Below are positions 36,944 through 47,259 of a stretch of DNA of 64,000 nucleotides, one piece after another. The translations under genes and the position numbers were made by a program. The first letter of the stretch is position 1, and every line of letters begins with the position of its first letter. The notes under the pieces are model-generated. The model searched no databases. It had not been told where the DNA came from and saw only the letters and a list, made by a program, of their open reading frames with translations. This DNA comes from an uncultured Pseudomonadales bacterium (GTDB taxonomy: Bacteria; Pseudomonadota; Gammaproteobacteria; Pseudomonadales; Pseudohongiellaceae): positions 1-64,000 of the forward strand of contig CALTDI010000021.1 in assembly GCA_943842505.1 (NCBI GenBank), written 5' to 3'.

Positions 36944-38152
36944 GTGTCACGCAACAATCTCCAGATCAGTGTTCTTGGCTCTACCGGCTCAGTCGGTTGC
37001 AACACGCTTGCCGTTATCGATGAGAATCCTCAATACAGCGTCTTCGCGTTAACGGCTCATAAGAACGCAAGATTATTGTTCGAGCAATGCCAGAAATACA
37101 CGCCGGTATTTGCCGTCATCGGTGACGACGCCGCTGCGGAATTCGAAGCGTTATTGAAAGAGGGCGGTCTTGCGACCAAATTGCTAGTGGGTAAATCCGC
37201 GCTAGTCGAAGTTGCGAGTCACCCCGATGTCAATATTGTTATGGCGGCAATCGTTGGTGCGGCTGGTCTCGAGTCGACGCTTGCAGCCGCCTCAAACGGC
37301 AAGAGACTGCTGCTGGCTAACAAGGAGTCTGTGGTCATGACCGGAGACTTGCTGAAGCAGGCGGCAACCAAGTCCGGAGCAGAAATTTTACCGATCGATA
37401 GCGAACACAATGCAATCTTTCAATGCCTGCCGATCACCGGCAGCAGCCTGCAGGCAACAGACCATAATGGCATCGAGAAGGTAGTTCTTACTGCTTCCGG
37501 TGGTCCGTTCCTTAATACTTCGCTTGAGCAGCTTGAATCGGTAACGCCGGAGCAAGCCTGTCTCCACCCCAAATGGTCTATGGGCAGGAAGATATCTGTA
37601 GATTCTGCGACGATGATGAACAAGGGGCTGGAATTTATCGAGGCCTGTTATCTCTTCGATCTAGAGCCTTCTCAGGTCGATGTGTTGATTCATCCCCAGA
37701 GCATTGTCCATTCCATGGTGCATTACGCCGACGGTTCGGTGATCGCCGAATTGGCGAATCCCGATATGCGCGTTCCCATTGCCTATGGTCTGGCCTGGCC
37801 AGAGCGTATTAGATCCGGCGCCGCAGTGCTGGACCTGACGGCGCAGGAACCGCTACAGTTCTTCAAACCGGATTTGCAGCGATTTCCCTGCCTGCGGCTG
37901 GGCATGGAAGCGGCGGCGCAGCGAGGCAGTGCACCGGCGGTGCTTAATGCGGCCAATGAAGTTGCTGTCGAGGCATTTTTGAGTGGCGAAATCGGCTTTA
38001 CGGAAATTCCCTTAATAATAGAGGCAGTTAGGTCGAAAATACCTTGTGAAGCAACGCCTAGTCTCGCTATTATTCGAGACCTTGATCGACAAGCAAGAAC
38101 ACTATCTAAAGAATTGATATTAAAGGAATTCTGCCGAGGTGCCGGGGCCTAG
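36944..38152 (+). CDS. dxr: 1-deoxy-D-xylulose 5-phosphate reductoisomerase Dxr
   Basis: Dxr converts DXP to MEP, the committed step of the non-mevalonate isoprenoid pathway. The NADPH loop GSTGSVG is at residues 11-17. The metal and substrate site includes PIDSEHNAIFQ and the flexible loop HPKWSMGRKISVDSATMMNK. Start is GTG 36944. The protein has 402 residues. The later MEP enzymes IspD and IspF are at 58.0-59.4 kb. Confidence 0.96.
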   Translation: MSRNNLQISVLGSTGSVGCNTLAVIDENPQYSVFALTAHKNARLLFEQCQKYTPVFAVIGDDAAAEFEALLKEGGLATKLLVGKSALVEVASHPDVNIVMAAIVGAAGLESTLAAASNGKRLLLANKESVVMTGDLLKQAATKSGAEILPIDSEHNAIFQCLPITGSSLQATDHNGIEKVVLTASGGPFLNTSLEQLESVTPEQACLHPKWSMGRKISVDSATMMNKGLEFIEACYLFDLEPSQVDVLIHPQSIVHSMVHYADGSVIAELANPDMRVPIAYGLAWPERIRSGAAVLDLTAQEPLQFFKPDLQRFPCLRLGMEAAAQRGSAPAVLNAANEVAVEAFLSGEIGFTEIPLIIEAVRSKIPCEATPSLAIIRDLDRQARTLSKELILKEFCRGAGA

Positions 38153-38179
38153 CCTGGGTATCTTGTGTAACTATTTATC

Positions 38180-39568
38180 ATGTTGGATGTATTAATCAGC
38201 ATAATCGCTCTCCTGGTGACTCTGGGTATACTGGTGACGATCCACGAGTTCGGCCATTTCTGGGTCGCCCGCCGCTGTGGAGTGAAGGTATTAAGGTTCT
38301 CGATTGGCTTCGGCAAGGCAGCCAAGACCTGGATTGGAAAGGATGGCGTGGAATACGTAATCGCACCAATTCCTCTGGGTGGCTACGTAAAGATGCTGGG
38401 TCAGGAAGATACTACGGTCACGGATACAAGCAGTGTCCCGGCTAGCCAGCGGCAGTATTCGTTCGCCTGTAAGCCTCTGTGGCAAAGGATGGCCATCGTC
38501 GCCGCAGGCCCCATCGCCAACTTCCTGTTGGCGATTTTCGTATTCTGGTTGATTAATATTTCCTATGGAGTTTCCGGCATCGCACCGGTGGTAAATAGTG
38601 TGATCGAAGATTCTGTCGCCGATAGGGCGGGCCTTAGAGCCGGTGATGAGATTCTCGCCGTGGATGGAGCCGAGACCATCATCTGGCAGCAGGTAACGCT
38701 GCAGTTGCTCGCACGTCTGGGCGAGACCGGAGACGTCACGTTAACTGTAGACCCAGCCGATTCGAATCGCCCGCGAGATATTCGCCTGCCCATCGATGCC
38801 TGGATGGGGTCCGAGACGGCGCCAAACCCGGTTAACGACCTCGGAATAATACAGTTCGAAATCCCTGCCGATATTGCAGGTATCGTCCCCGGAGGAGCGG
38901 CCGAGGCTGCGGGCCTTCGAGCTGGCGATAAAATCGTCTCCGTCGACGGCAGACCGATTCGCGGATGGACACACTGGGTTGAGGTAATCCGTGCCAATCC
39001 GGAACTCACGCTGAATGTCGTGGTCAAACGTGGTGGAATCGATAATGTACTACTGATGCAACCGGCACGGGCGACCCTGGATGATGGCACCGTAATCGGC
39101 AGCATCGGTGCGTATGTAGAAGAAACGACTCTAGCCGAGCTGCTGCCACCGGAGATGCAGCGACAGGTAGACTACAATGTCGTGTCGGCGATTAAGCCGG
39201 CGCTATATGAGACTTGGGATAAATCCCTATTTGTATTGGATTCTGTGAAGAAGATGGTCATCGGTTTGATCTCGGTGAAGAATATTAATGGGCCAATCAC
39301 TATTGCCCAAGTCGCCGGAGAGACAGCCACTTACGGCCTCGATGTGTATTTAGGGTTTCTAGCACTTTTGAGTATTTCTCTGGGGGTGCTGAATTTGCTG
39401 CCGATACCCGTTTTGGACGGTGGGCATCTGCTGTATTACGCGATCGAAGCTGTCATCAGGCGGCCTGTACCGGAAAGAATTCAGGCCTTCGGTCTGCAGC
39501 TGGGTTTGCTGCTGATTTCAGGGATCATGGTATTAGCTATTTATAACGATGTTAATCGTCTGTTGTAA
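38180..39568 (+). CDS. rseP: Site-2 zinc metalloprotease RseP
   Basis: RseP cleaves anti-sigma RseA inside the membrane, freeing RpoE, and also degrades leftover signal peptides. The zinc motif HEFGH is at residues 22-26 in the first membrane helix, and NLLPIPVLDGGH is in the third. Two PDZ domains lie in the periplasmic part near residues 120-310. Length is 462. Its target RseA is encoded at 8.5 kb of the same window. Confidence 0.96.
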   Translation: MLDVLISIIALLVTLGILVTIHEFGHFWVARRCGVKVLRFSIGFGKAAKTWIGKDGVEYVIAPIPLGGYVKMLGQEDTTVTDTSSVPASQRQYSFACKPLWQRMAIVAAGPIANFLLAIFVFWLINISYGVSGIAPVVNSVIEDSVADRAGLRAGDEILAVDGAETIIWQQVTLQLLARLGETGDVTLTVDPADSNRPRDIRLPIDAWMGSETAPNPVNDLGIIQFEIPADIAGIVPGGAAEAAGLRAGDKIVSVDGRPIRGWTHWVEVIRANPELTLNVVVKRGGIDNVLLMQPARATLDDGTVIGSIGAYVEETTLAELLPPEMQRQVDYNVVSAIKPALYETWDKSLFVLDSVKKMVIGLISVKNINGPITIAQVAGETATYGLDVYLGFLALLSISLGVLNLLPIPVLDGGHLLYYAIEAVIRRPVPERIQAFGLQLGLLLISGIMVLAIYNDVNRLL

Positions 39569-39649
39569 GAAGACAAAAATAGCAGAATAAAATAGAAGAA
39601 GATGTAAACTCGCCGCCAAGTAACACAATAATTTGAGAATGCAGCGCAA

Positions 39650-42325
39650 ATGAAAAAACTCCTTTTTTGTTTGTTGGTGGCTTTTGGAATTTCAAAGTCC
39701 CTCAACGCTCAGGAATTTGTAATAGCCGACATCATCGTCGATGGCTATCAGCGTATTTCGCCCGGAATAATCTACAATCTGTTGCCAGTAGGTATAGGTG
39801 ACACAGTGGGTGCTGGAACCTCGGCGCAGATCATCCGCGAACTCTCGGAGTCCGAATACTTCGACGAGATTGAGGTGGCACGGGAAGGCAATATCCTCGT
39901 TGTAACCGTATTGGAGAGACCATCGGTTGCCGAGATTACCATCGACGGTAATAGTATTCTCGAGACAGAGGCCATTCTCGAAAACATGGCGACCGCAGAC
40001 ATTGCGGAAGGCCAAATCTTTACGCGAGCTGCCCTGGAAGTTATTCGTCAGGGTATTCAAGACGTCTATTCTTCCCGGGGTCGCTATGGCGCTGCCGTAG
40101 AAATCGAAGTAGAAGAGTTGCCGAGAAATCGCGTGTCCATCGAGTTGAACATCAACGAGGGGGAAGAGTCTCGAATACGCCACATCAATATAGTAGGCAA
40201 CGAGGCATTTAGCGAAGAAGAACTGTTAGGTTTGTTCGAGCTGGGCACCAAGCCCTTTTATCTGCTCCTTAGTCGCAAGGATAGATATTCGCGCGAGCAG
40301 TTCTCAGGTGATCTGGAACGACTTGAATCGTACTATCTCGATAATGGCTACGTAGAATTTAACATTGACTCTACGCCTATCTCTATCACCCCGGATCGCA
40401 AAGAAGTCTATATAACAATCAATATAAACGAAGGTGATCTTTATACTATCAACGAGGTAGACCTAGCTGGCGATCTCGTCGATGCCGAGGCCCTGTTAAG
40501 AGCGGCGGTATTTGTTCGGCCTGGTCAGATCTATTCCCAGGGTCTGGTCACTGGCACAGAAGAAATCATGGTGCAGTTTCTCGGTAATCTTGGCTATGCC
40601 TTCGCTGAAGCTACAGGTGTGCCAGAGGTCAACGAAGAAGACGAGACCGTCGACGTGACCTTCTTCATAGAGCCCGGTAACCGCACCTATGTGAATCGAA
40701 TTAACTTCGCCGGCAACACATCGACGGCCGATGATGTGCTGCGCAGGGAGATGCGTCAGTTGGAGTCAGCACCTGCCTCAAGTTTACAAATAGAGCAGTC
40801 CAAGATACGCCTAGAGCGGCTAGGTTATTTCGAAACAGTGGAAGTCGACACAGTGGAGGTGCCAGGCACCGAAGATCAGATCGATGTTAACTATGACGTT
40901 CTGGAGCAAAACTTCGGCGCCATCAGTTTTCAGGTCGGAACCGGTGGTGGCGGTAATTTCTTTATCTCCTCAAGCCTGCAGGCGCAGAATTTTCTCGGCA
41001 CAGGCAAGACCCTCGCAGTCGGGGTTAACAAGAGCCGTTTTCAGACGGGTCTAAACTTTCAGTATCTTGATCCCTATTTTACTCCCGATGGTGTTAGCAG
41101 GGGGTTTAACCTGTTCGCACAGAAGATCGATTCACCCTTTAATGTTTCCGATTTCAATACGTCTTCCTTCGGTGGCTCCCTGAGTTTTAGCTATCCGCTG
41201 AGTGAGATCGAATTGCTTGGATTCGACTTTGGTTACACTCATACGGAGTTGAGTGCCGGTCTCGGTTCCGTGCAGGAAATCATATCGAGCCCCACGTTCT
41301 TCGAAGGTGTCGACAAGTATGTAATTACGCCAGCTAACGGTAATGTATTTGATGGTCCGGTGACCGACGCGGTATTGGGGGATGTGTCATCACTGAGCCC
41401 CGCGCAGCTTCGCTCGAATACGGACAAGGGCTTTGTTGACAAGTTTGGCGATACCTTCGATAACTTCACTGTCAGTGCTAATTGGTTTCGCAATACCCTA
41501 AACCGTGGGCAGATGGCGACTAGCGGCAAGCTGCATAATGTCTCCGTAGAGATCACCCTCCCGGGCAGTGACCTTCAGTACGGCAGCATCAATTACAATA
41601 ACCAAATGTATTGGCCCCTCGATGGCCAGCAGACCTGGGTTGTCGGTCTTAGAACGAACCTGGGCTATGGCATAGGCTATGGTGATACCGAAGAGCTGCC
41701 TTTCTTTAACAACTATTTCGCCGGCGGCCTGAATTCCCAGGGAGTCTTGCGCGGGTTCGAAGAGAATAGTCTGGGCCCCCAGAGCACACCAGGTGCGCGT
41801 TATTTGACCGAATTTGGTCTCACTCTGGCGCGCGATGAGAATGGCGAAATCCTGCGCAACGAAGACGGCTCTGCGGCCAGTTTTAACCGAGATGTAGGCT
41901 ACCAAACGGAACCTCTGTTCGATGCAAATGGCCGGCCGGTGCTGGATGCGGATGGGAACCAGCAGGTGGCGCTGGCCGTACAAAATTTCTTCCTGGACGA
42001 GGATTTTGACAGTTTTGGTGGTAATATACTCGCCACTGCGACTCTGGAGCTGTTATTTCCCATTCCATTTGTCGATGATTCAAATCGAGTAAGGTCGGCT
42101 TTCTTCATCGATGCTGGAAACGTGTTCTCGTCCCATTGTACGGAACGGCAGACACTTCTTAAAAATTGCACAGATTTCGATCTGGGTGAAATGAGATATT
42201 CTGCAGGAATCAGTGTTACGTATCTTTCGCCATTTGGTCCGCTCAGCTTTTACGTGGCAGCGCCATTCGGTAAGGAAGGCGACGACACGAAGAGTTTCGA
42301 TTTTACCGTTGGAAATGGTTTCTAG
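39650..42325 (+). CDS. bamA: Outer membrane assembly factor BamA
   Basis: BamA folds beta-barrel proteins into the outer membrane. A signal peptide (about 21 residues, ending LNA|QEF) is followed by five POTRA domains to about residue 430 and a 16-strand barrel. The lid-loop motif is LRGF near residue 700, where E. coli has VRGF. At 891 residues it is about 80 longer than E. coli BamA. Extra sequence lies before the final strands, in acidic loops with RDENGE and DADGNQ. The last residue is Phe, as expected for barrel insertion. Confidence 0.95.
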   Translation: MKKLLFCLLVAFGISKSLNAQEFVIADIIVDGYQRISPGIIYNLLPVGIGDTVGAGTSAQIIRELSESEYFDEIEVAREGNILVVTVLERPSVAEITIDGNSILETEAILENMATADIAEGQIFTRAALEVIRQGIQDVYSSRGRYGAAVEIEVEELPRNRVSIELNINEGEESRIRHINIVGNEAFSEEELLGLFELGTKPFYLLLSRKDRYSREQFSGDLERLESYYLDNGYVEFNIDSTPISITPDRKEVYITININEGDLYTINEVDLAGDLVDAEALLRAAVFVRPGQIYSQGLVTGTEEIMVQFLGNLGYAFAEATGVPEVNEEDETVDVTFFIEPGNRTYVNRINFAGNTSTADDVLRREMRQLESAPASSLQIEQSKIRLERLGYFETVEVDTVEVPGTEDQIDVNYDVLEQNFGAISFQVGTGGGGNFFISSSLQAQNFLGTGKTLAVGVNKSRFQTGLNFQYLDPYFTPDGVSRGFNLFAQKIDSPFNVSDFNTSSFGGSLSFSYPLSEIELLGFDFGYTHTELSAGLGSVQEIISSPTFFEGVDKYVITPANGNVFDGPVTDAVLGDVSSLSPAQLRSNTDKGFVDKFGDTFDNFTVSANWFRNTLNRGQMATSGKLHNVSVEITLPGSDLQYGSINYNNQMYWPLDGQQTWVVGLRTNLGYGIGYGDTEELPFFNNYFAGGLNSQGVLRGFEENSLGPQSTPGARYLTEFGLTLARDENGEILRNEDGSAASFNRDVGYQTEPLFDANGRPVLDADGNQQVALAVQNFFLDEDFDSFGGNILATATLELLFPIPFVDDSNRVRSAFFIDAGNVFSSHCTERQTLLKNCTDFDLGEMRYSAGISVTYLSPFGPLSFYVAAPFGKEGDDTKSFDFTVGNGF

Positions 42326-42466
42326 TTGGTCACGATCTAAAGAGCCGGCACTGCTCAATGATCATAGAATTTAAGTGGCGTGTTTTTGATACGCGTGTAT
42401 GTGCAAAAATTGGTTTAGCTTGTTGAGTGACTGCTCAACAGTATGAGTAAGAATTGGAGAATTACC

Positions 42467-42979
42467 GTGAAAATATTTAAGAGTCTAATCGTCTGTTTAG
42501 GTTTGGTGCTTGTGTCTCAGGGCGCCGCTGCTCAGGATACCAAGATAGGTGTGCTGAATGCATTGCAGGCATTGTTTAACTCGGATGCGGCGCGTGTCGT
42601 GCAAGAAGAATTAGAGCAGGAATTTAACTCCGACGAGGTTAGAGCTCAAGAGCTTACCGATCAGCTAAATGCGCTACGTGAAGAATTCCAACAGAACGAA
42701 GCTGTTATGAGCGAGCAGGAAATCAGTCGCATGAACTCCAATGCGCAAGACTTACAGGTTCAGCTGCAGCTGATTCAGGAAAGAGTGCAGACTGCGCTTC
42801 AGCAAAAGAATCAGCAATTTTTAGAGAGCATGCAGGCAGACCTGGCTGCTGCCGTTACCGATGTTGTGGCAGAAGGCGGTTACGACCTTATACTCAATTC
42901 AGATACCGCGCCTTATTTCGCGCCAGTTCTGGATATTACCGCCAAGGTTACTGCCAAGCTCAATGAGAACGTTCAGTAG
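42467..42979 (+). CDS. skp: Periplasmic chaperone Skp/OmpH
   Basis: Skp holds unfolded outer membrane proteins on their way to BamA. The preferred start GTG 42467 follows GGAGA at 6 bp and gives a clean signal peptide (MKIFKSLIVCLGLVLVSQGAAA). ATG 42443 would add eight polar residues. The mature part is Gln/Glu-rich coiled coil, the tentacles of the trimer, with the terminal beta region KIGVLN and GYDLILNSD. Length is about 170 residues. It sits between bamA and lpxD as usual. Confidence 0.92.
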   Translation: MKIFKSLIVCLGLVLVSQGAAAQDTKIGVLNALQALFNSDAARVVQEELEQEFNSDEVRAQELTDQLNALREEFQQNEAVMSEQEISRMNSNAQDLQVQLQLIQERVQTALQQKNQQFLESMQADLAAAVTDVVAEGGYDLILNSDTAPYFAPVLDITAKVTAKLNENVQ

Positions 42980-43011
42980 TAGCGGGGGTCTTCCTATCAG
43001 GTTAGTGTCAG

Positions 43012-44043
43012 GTGACACATAAACTAAATTACACATTGGCGGAGCTAGCGAAGTTGCTGGACGCCGAGCTCGTTGGCGATGGCCAGGTTATGATATCTGG
43101 CCTGGCTACGCTCAAGAATGCCAGCTCTGGCCAGCTAAGTTTTTTCAGTAATCCCTCCTATGCAGATCAGTTAAAGACTAGTCAGGCATCTGCAATTCTT
43201 GTCGAAGAAAAATACCTCGATCGCTGTAGCGGCAATAAGCTCGTTACGGAAAAACCCTACGTTGCCTTTGCGCTGGCAACTCAATTATTTGATAACTCCC
43301 CAAGACAGGTCGCTGGTATTCACGACTCTGCCTGCGTGGATGCGTCTGCTCAGTTAGGAGAGAACGTAAGTATTGCGCCAAATGTCGTCATAGAGGCGAA
43401 TGTAAAACTGGGCAACGATGTCGTTATCGGAGCCGGTTGCATGATTGGCCAGAATTCGATTCTCGGTGATGGCTGCAAGCTGCATCGCAACGTGACCCTT
43501 TATCACCGTGTCACCCTGGGGGAGAATGTCGAGATCCACTCTGGAGCGGTACTAGGTGCCGACGGTTTTGGCTTTGCCTTCGACGGAAGTAAATCTGTTA
43601 AGATTCATCAGCTGGGCGCAGTCAAAATTGGTGACGATGTCGAAATCGGTGCGTGTACCTCTATCGACCGAGGTGCGCTGGAAGACACCGAAATAGCTAA
43701 TGGCGTGAAGATCGATTCTCAGGTGCAGATAGCTCATAACTGCAAGATAGGCGAGCACACGATTATATGCGGCTGCGTAGGCCTGGCTGGCAGCGTGACC
43801 ATCGGTAAGTACTGCATAATGGGAGGCGGCTCAGGGGCCGTAGGCCACATAACTATCGCCGATAAAGTGCAGGTAAGCGCGATGTCACTGGTGAGTCAGT
43901 CGATCCCGGAGGCAGGCATGTATTCCACAGGGACAATTCAGGCGAAGACATCCGAGTGGAAGCGCAATGCGATTCGTTTTCAGCAATTGGACAGTATTGC
44001 CAAGAGATTGAAAGAAATCGAGAACTCTACCGATAAGAACTAG
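43012..44043 (+). CDS. lpxD: UDP-3-O-acylglucosamine N-acyltransferase LpxD
   Basis: LpxD adds the second acyl chain in lipid A synthesis. The N-terminal uridine-binding domain (LATLKNASSGQLSFFSNPSY) precedes a left-handed beta helix of hexapeptides. The catalytic His242 is in QIAHNCKIGEH. The start is GTG 43012 and the length 343 residues. fabZ, lpxA and lpxB follow in the standard order. Confidence 0.95.
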   Translation: MTHKLNYTLAELAKLLDAELVGDGQVMISGLATLKNASSGQLSFFSNPSYADQLKTSQASAILVEEKYLDRCSGNKLVTEKPYVAFALATQLFDNSPRQVAGIHDSACVDASAQLGENVSIAPNVVIEANVKLGNDVVIGAGCMIGQNSILGDGCKLHRNVTLYHRVTLGENVEIHSGAVLGADGFGFAFDGSKSVKIHQLGAVKIGDDVEIGACTSIDRGALEDTEIANGVKIDSQVQIAHNCKIGEHTIICGCVGLAGSVTIGKYCIMGGGSGAVGHITIADKVQVSAMSLVSQSIPEAGMYSTGTIQAKTSEWKRNAIRFQQLDSIAKRLKEIENSTDKN

Positions 44044-44120
44044 ACAGAGATATCCCTACAGCAAAACTAACAAGCCTACAGCGCACCAAAGGGTGTGCCT
44101 GATCGGTGAGAGAACATCAG

Positions 44121-44570
44121 ATGCTAATGACCGTCGAAGAAATTAAAGAGTACCTTCCCCAGCGCTATCCCTTCTTGCTGGTGGATAGGGTCGTAGAGAT
44201 GGAGTTAGGGAAATCCATCGTGGCGTATAAGAATGTGACTGTTAACGAGCCATTCTTCAACGGTCACTTTCCCAGCCAACCAATCATGCCCGGCGTGCTC
44301 ATAATCGAAGCTCTGGCTCAGGCAGCTGGTGTGTTAGGTTTTAAGAGTCAGGAGAAGAAACCGAAAGACGGTTATCTCTATTATTTCGTGGGTGCAGATA
44401 ATGTGCGCCTGCGCAGACCGGTTGTGCCCGGTGACTGCCTCACTCTGGCGGCAGAAATTGTCACCAACAAGCGTGGCATCTACAAATTTGCCTGCCGCGC
44501 CAGTGTAGGCGAAGAACTGGTGGGTACAATGACTATTATGTGTGCAGAGAGGAAGGTGGATGTCGATTGA
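44121..44570 (+). CDS. fabZ: 3-hydroxyacyl-ACP dehydratase FabZ
   Basis: FabZ dehydrates 3-hydroxyacyl-ACP in fatty acid elongation and competes with LpxA/LpxD for substrate. The hot-dog fold active site His49 is in [13 protein letters not shown], with Glu in [14 protein letters not shown] 44121 gives 149 residues. GTG 44106 and ATG 44127 are alternatives, and no ribosome site clearly decides between them. The end overlaps lpxA by 11 bp. Confidence 0.94.
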   Translation: MLMTVEEIKEYLPQRYPFLLVDRVVEMELGKSIVAYKNVTVNEPFFNGHFPSQPIMPGVLIIEALAQAAGVLGFKSQEKKPKDGYLYYFVGADNVRLRRPVVPGDCLTLAAEIVTNKRGIYKFACRASVGEELVGTMTIMCAERKVDVD

Positions 44571-45333
44571 TTCCAGTGCCAGGATTGATCCTAAAGCTGA
44601 AATAGATTCCGATGTAACGATAGGGCCCTGGACTATTATTGGCCCCAATGTGCAAATTGGTTCGGGTACGGTTATTGACTCCCATGTCATGATTCGCGCT
44701 AACACAAAGATTGGCAAGAACAATCGAATTTTCCAGTTTAGTTCTGTCGGTGAAGACCCCGCAGATAAGAAATTTCATGGCGAAGAAACCTGGCTTGAGA
44801 TTGGCGATAACAATGTCTTGCGCGAAGGGTCTAACCTGCATCGCGGCACCGAGTCCGGCGGCGGGCTGACGCGAGTTGGCAGCGACAATCTGTTCATGCC
44901 CTATGTGCACATTGCCCACGACTGCATGGTGGGAAGCAATACGATTTTCGCCAACAATGTCGGTATCTCCGGTCACGTCGAAGTCGATGACTGGGCTATT
45001 CTCGGTGGCTATGCTGGGGTAAATCAGTTTCTGAAGATCGGCGCTCATGCGATGGTCGGCGGTGTGACACACATCGATCACGATGTGCCTGCCTACATGA
45101 TCGTCAGCGGTCAGCCTGCGGCGGTAAGAGCGATTAATAGCATCGGTCTGGAGCGTCGTGGCTTCGATAAGCCAACAATCAAACAGCTACGCACGGCGTT
45201 CAAGATTATCTATCTGCGCGGTCGCGGCTTGTCCGAGGCGATAGCGGAATTAAAAGTACTGCGCGAAGACTGCGAGGCTATGCAGGTTCTTATCGACTCG
45301 CTGGAGAGTTCTTCGAAGGGAATACATCGCTAG
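44560..45333 (+). CDS. lpxA: UDP-N-acetylglucosamine O-acyltransferase LpxA
   Basis: LpxA catalyses the first acylation of lipid A synthesis. The left-handed beta helix covers most of the first 190 residues, and the catalytic His120 is in [10 protein letters not shown]. The C-terminal helical part begins GLERRGF. ATG 44560 follows AGGAAGG and overlaps the end of fabZ, indicating coupling. Length is 257 residues. Confidence 0.95.
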   Translation: MSIDSSARIDPKAEIDSDVTIGPWTIIGPNVQIGSGTVIDSHVMIRANTKIGKNNRIFQFSSVGEDPADKKFHGEETWLEIGDNNVLREGSNLHRGTESGGGLTRVGSDNLFMPYVHIAHDCMVGSNTIFANNVGISGHVEVDDWAILGGYAGVNQFLKIGAHAMVGGVTHIDHDVPAYMIVSGQPAAVRAINSIGLERRGFDKPTIKQLRTAFKIIYLRGRGLSEAIAELKVLREDCEAMQVLIDSLESSSKGIHR

Positions 45334-45408
45334 CAGTTCGGCAGTCCTTCAACTCAAGTTCACCTATGTGTGGGCAATGAAAGCCAAATTGCCTCGATAC
45401 CTCAAATT

Positions 45409-46569
45409 ATGAGCGAAGCTCCTTTAATCGGCATTGTTGCAGGCGAAAAGTCGGGGGATATTCTCGGCGCTGGCCTGATCGCGGCGTTACGTAAAAAATA
45501 CCCCGATGCTGAGTTCGTTGGAGTCGGCGGCCCCGACATGATTGCCCTGGGTTTTACCTCTCTGGCCGATATGGAGCGACTCTCGGTCATGGGCTTCGTC
45601 GAGCCACTGGGTAGGTTGCCCGAGCTATTCGCGCTGAAGAGACGACTCAAGGAATATTTCATCAAGCGGCGACCACTCGCCTTTATTGGAATCGATAGCC
45701 CGGATTTCAACCTGCGTCTGGAAGAAGAACTAAAGCAGGAGGCTATTAAAACCGTTCACTACGTCAGTCCCAGCCTGTGGGCCTATAGAGAGAAGAGAAT
45801 CCACAAGGTTAAACGCGCCGTGGACCTGATGCTGACACTGTTCCCGTTCGAGACGGCGGTTTACGAGCAGCATGGGGTGGCGGTTAAGTGCGTGGGCCAT
45901 CCTCTCGCCGATAGTCTGGGTTTTGAAGACCACAAGTTACGCTCGCGGCAGAAATTTGAACTAGGCGAAGATGACAGCATAGTCACACTGATGCCCGGTA
46001 GTCGCGGCGGCGAGATCAAGCGTCTCGCGCCGGTGTTTCTGGATGCCGCGGTGGAGTCGCTAATAGATTGCCCGAATCTAAAGTTTCTTATCCCCTATAG
46101 TAGTGCCGCAAACCACGCCCAGATCAACGCGCTGCTGCGAGAGAAGTCGCTCTTTCGCGGGGATCAATTTATCCTGGTCGATGATTCCCATGGGGCGATC
46201 AGTGCGGCAGATCTGGTGGTTCTCTCCTCGGGTACCGCTACACTTGAGACACTGCTGCTAAGGCGGCCAATGATCGTAGGCTACAAGCTTGCTGCCATCA
46301 CCTTTGCGATCGCCTCTCGTCTGGTTAAGATTCCCTATGTGGCGCTGCCGAATCTTCTCGCCGGACGCCAGCTGGTTCCCGAATATATTCAACACGATCT
46401 CACGGCCCAAAAGGTGCGCGACGGCATCGTTAGTCATATCTCCGGTGCCGAGGATCATGCGGGCTTGATGCAGGAGTTCGAGAAGATACACCGCAGTCTG
46501 CGTCTCGATGCCTCGGCACAGGCTGCCGCAGCCGTTGCAGGCTTGATCGAAGACAGTGTGGCTCAGTAG
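45409..46569 (+). CDS. lpxB: Lipid A disaccharide synthase LpxB
   Basis: LpxB joins UDP-diacylglucosamine and lipid X into the lipid A disaccharide. The GT-B fold shows GIVAGEKSGDILGAGL at the N-terminus and the conserved HYVSPSLWAYRE and SSGTATLETLL. ATG 45409 gives 386 residues, close to the E. coli length. GTG 45370 would add 13 residues. Neither start has a strong ribosome site. The stop directly abuts the rnhB ATG. Confidence 0.94.
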   Translation: MSEAPLIGIVAGEKSGDILGAGLIAALRKKYPDAEFVGVGGPDMIALGFTSLADMERLSVMGFVEPLGRLPELFALKRRLKEYFIKRRPLAFIGIDSPDFNLRLEEELKQEAIKTVHYVSPSLWAYREKRIHKVKRAVDLMLTLFPFETAVYEQHGVAVKCVGHPLADSLGFEDHKLRSRQKFELGEDDSIVTLMPGSRGGEIKRLAPVFLDAAVESLIDCPNLKFLIPYSSAANHAQINALLREKSLFRGDQFILVDDSHGAISAADLVVLSSGTATLETLLLRRPMIVGYKLAAITFAIASRLVKIPYVALPNLLAGRQLVPEYIQHDLTAQKVRDGIVSHISGAEDHAGLMQEFEKIHRSLRLDASAQAAAAVAGLIEDSVAQ

Positions 46570-47187
46570 ATGGCAGGGCAATCCAGTTTAGGGAAGACTG
46601 TCGTCACGGCGAGATTGATAGCGGGTACCGATGAAGTCGGCCGAGGGCCGTTGGCAGGGGACGTGGTTGCCGCAGCCGTAATACTGGATCCCTTAAAACC
46701 AATTGCTGGTCTTGCCGATTCGAAGAAGCTGTCTGCGAAGCAGCGCCAGCGATGTTTCCAGGACATCCTTAGCAATGCCCGCTGCTTTGCCGTAGGTCGT
46801 GCCTCGGTGCAAGAGATCGAGCAAATAAATATTCTGCATGCGAGCATGTTGGCAATGCACAGGGCCGTCGAAGCTTTGCAGGTGCAACCCGATTTCGTCT
46901 ACGTAGACGGCAACCGCTGCCCGAAGTGGCAATACGCCGCCGAGGCCATCGTTAAAGGCGACTCGCTGATACCGGCTATCTCTGCCGCATCGATAATTGC
47001 AAAGGTGACTCGCGATACCGAGATGCAGGAGCTGGATAGACAGTTCCCGGGTTATGGCTTTGCGCAGAACATGGGCTATCCAACGCCGGCGCACCTGGCT
47101 GCGTTAAAATCTCTGGGCCCGACGCCGGTTCACCGGCGCACATTTGCACCGGTGGCACGCATTCTGGAAGCTGGGTTAAGTCGCTAA
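46570..47187 (+). CDS. rnhB: Ribonuclease HII
   Basis: RNase HII removes ribonucleotides embedded in DNA. The acidic metal ligands are in [13 protein letters not shown] (Asp21, Glu22), with further Asp in LADSKKLS and VYVDGNRCP. The end HRRTFAPV is typical. Length is 205 residues. The ATG starts right after the lpxB TAG, and dnaE follows after 72 bp. Confidence 0.95.
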   Translation: MAGQSSLGKTVVTARLIAGTDEVGRGPLAGDVVAAAVILDPLKPIAGLADSKKLSAKQRQRCFQDILSNARCFAVGRASVQEIEQINILHASMLAMHRAVEALQVQPDFVYVDGNRCPKWQYAAEAIVKGDSLIPAISAASIIAKVTRDTEMQELDRQFPGYGFAQNMGYPTPAHLAALKSLGPTPVHRRTFAPVARILEAGLSR

Positions 47188-47259
47188 ACTTTTGTCCCGT
47201 TTTCAATCAAAAAAAGGTATATTGGAAACTCGTTCACTGCTAAATAATTAGATTCATAC

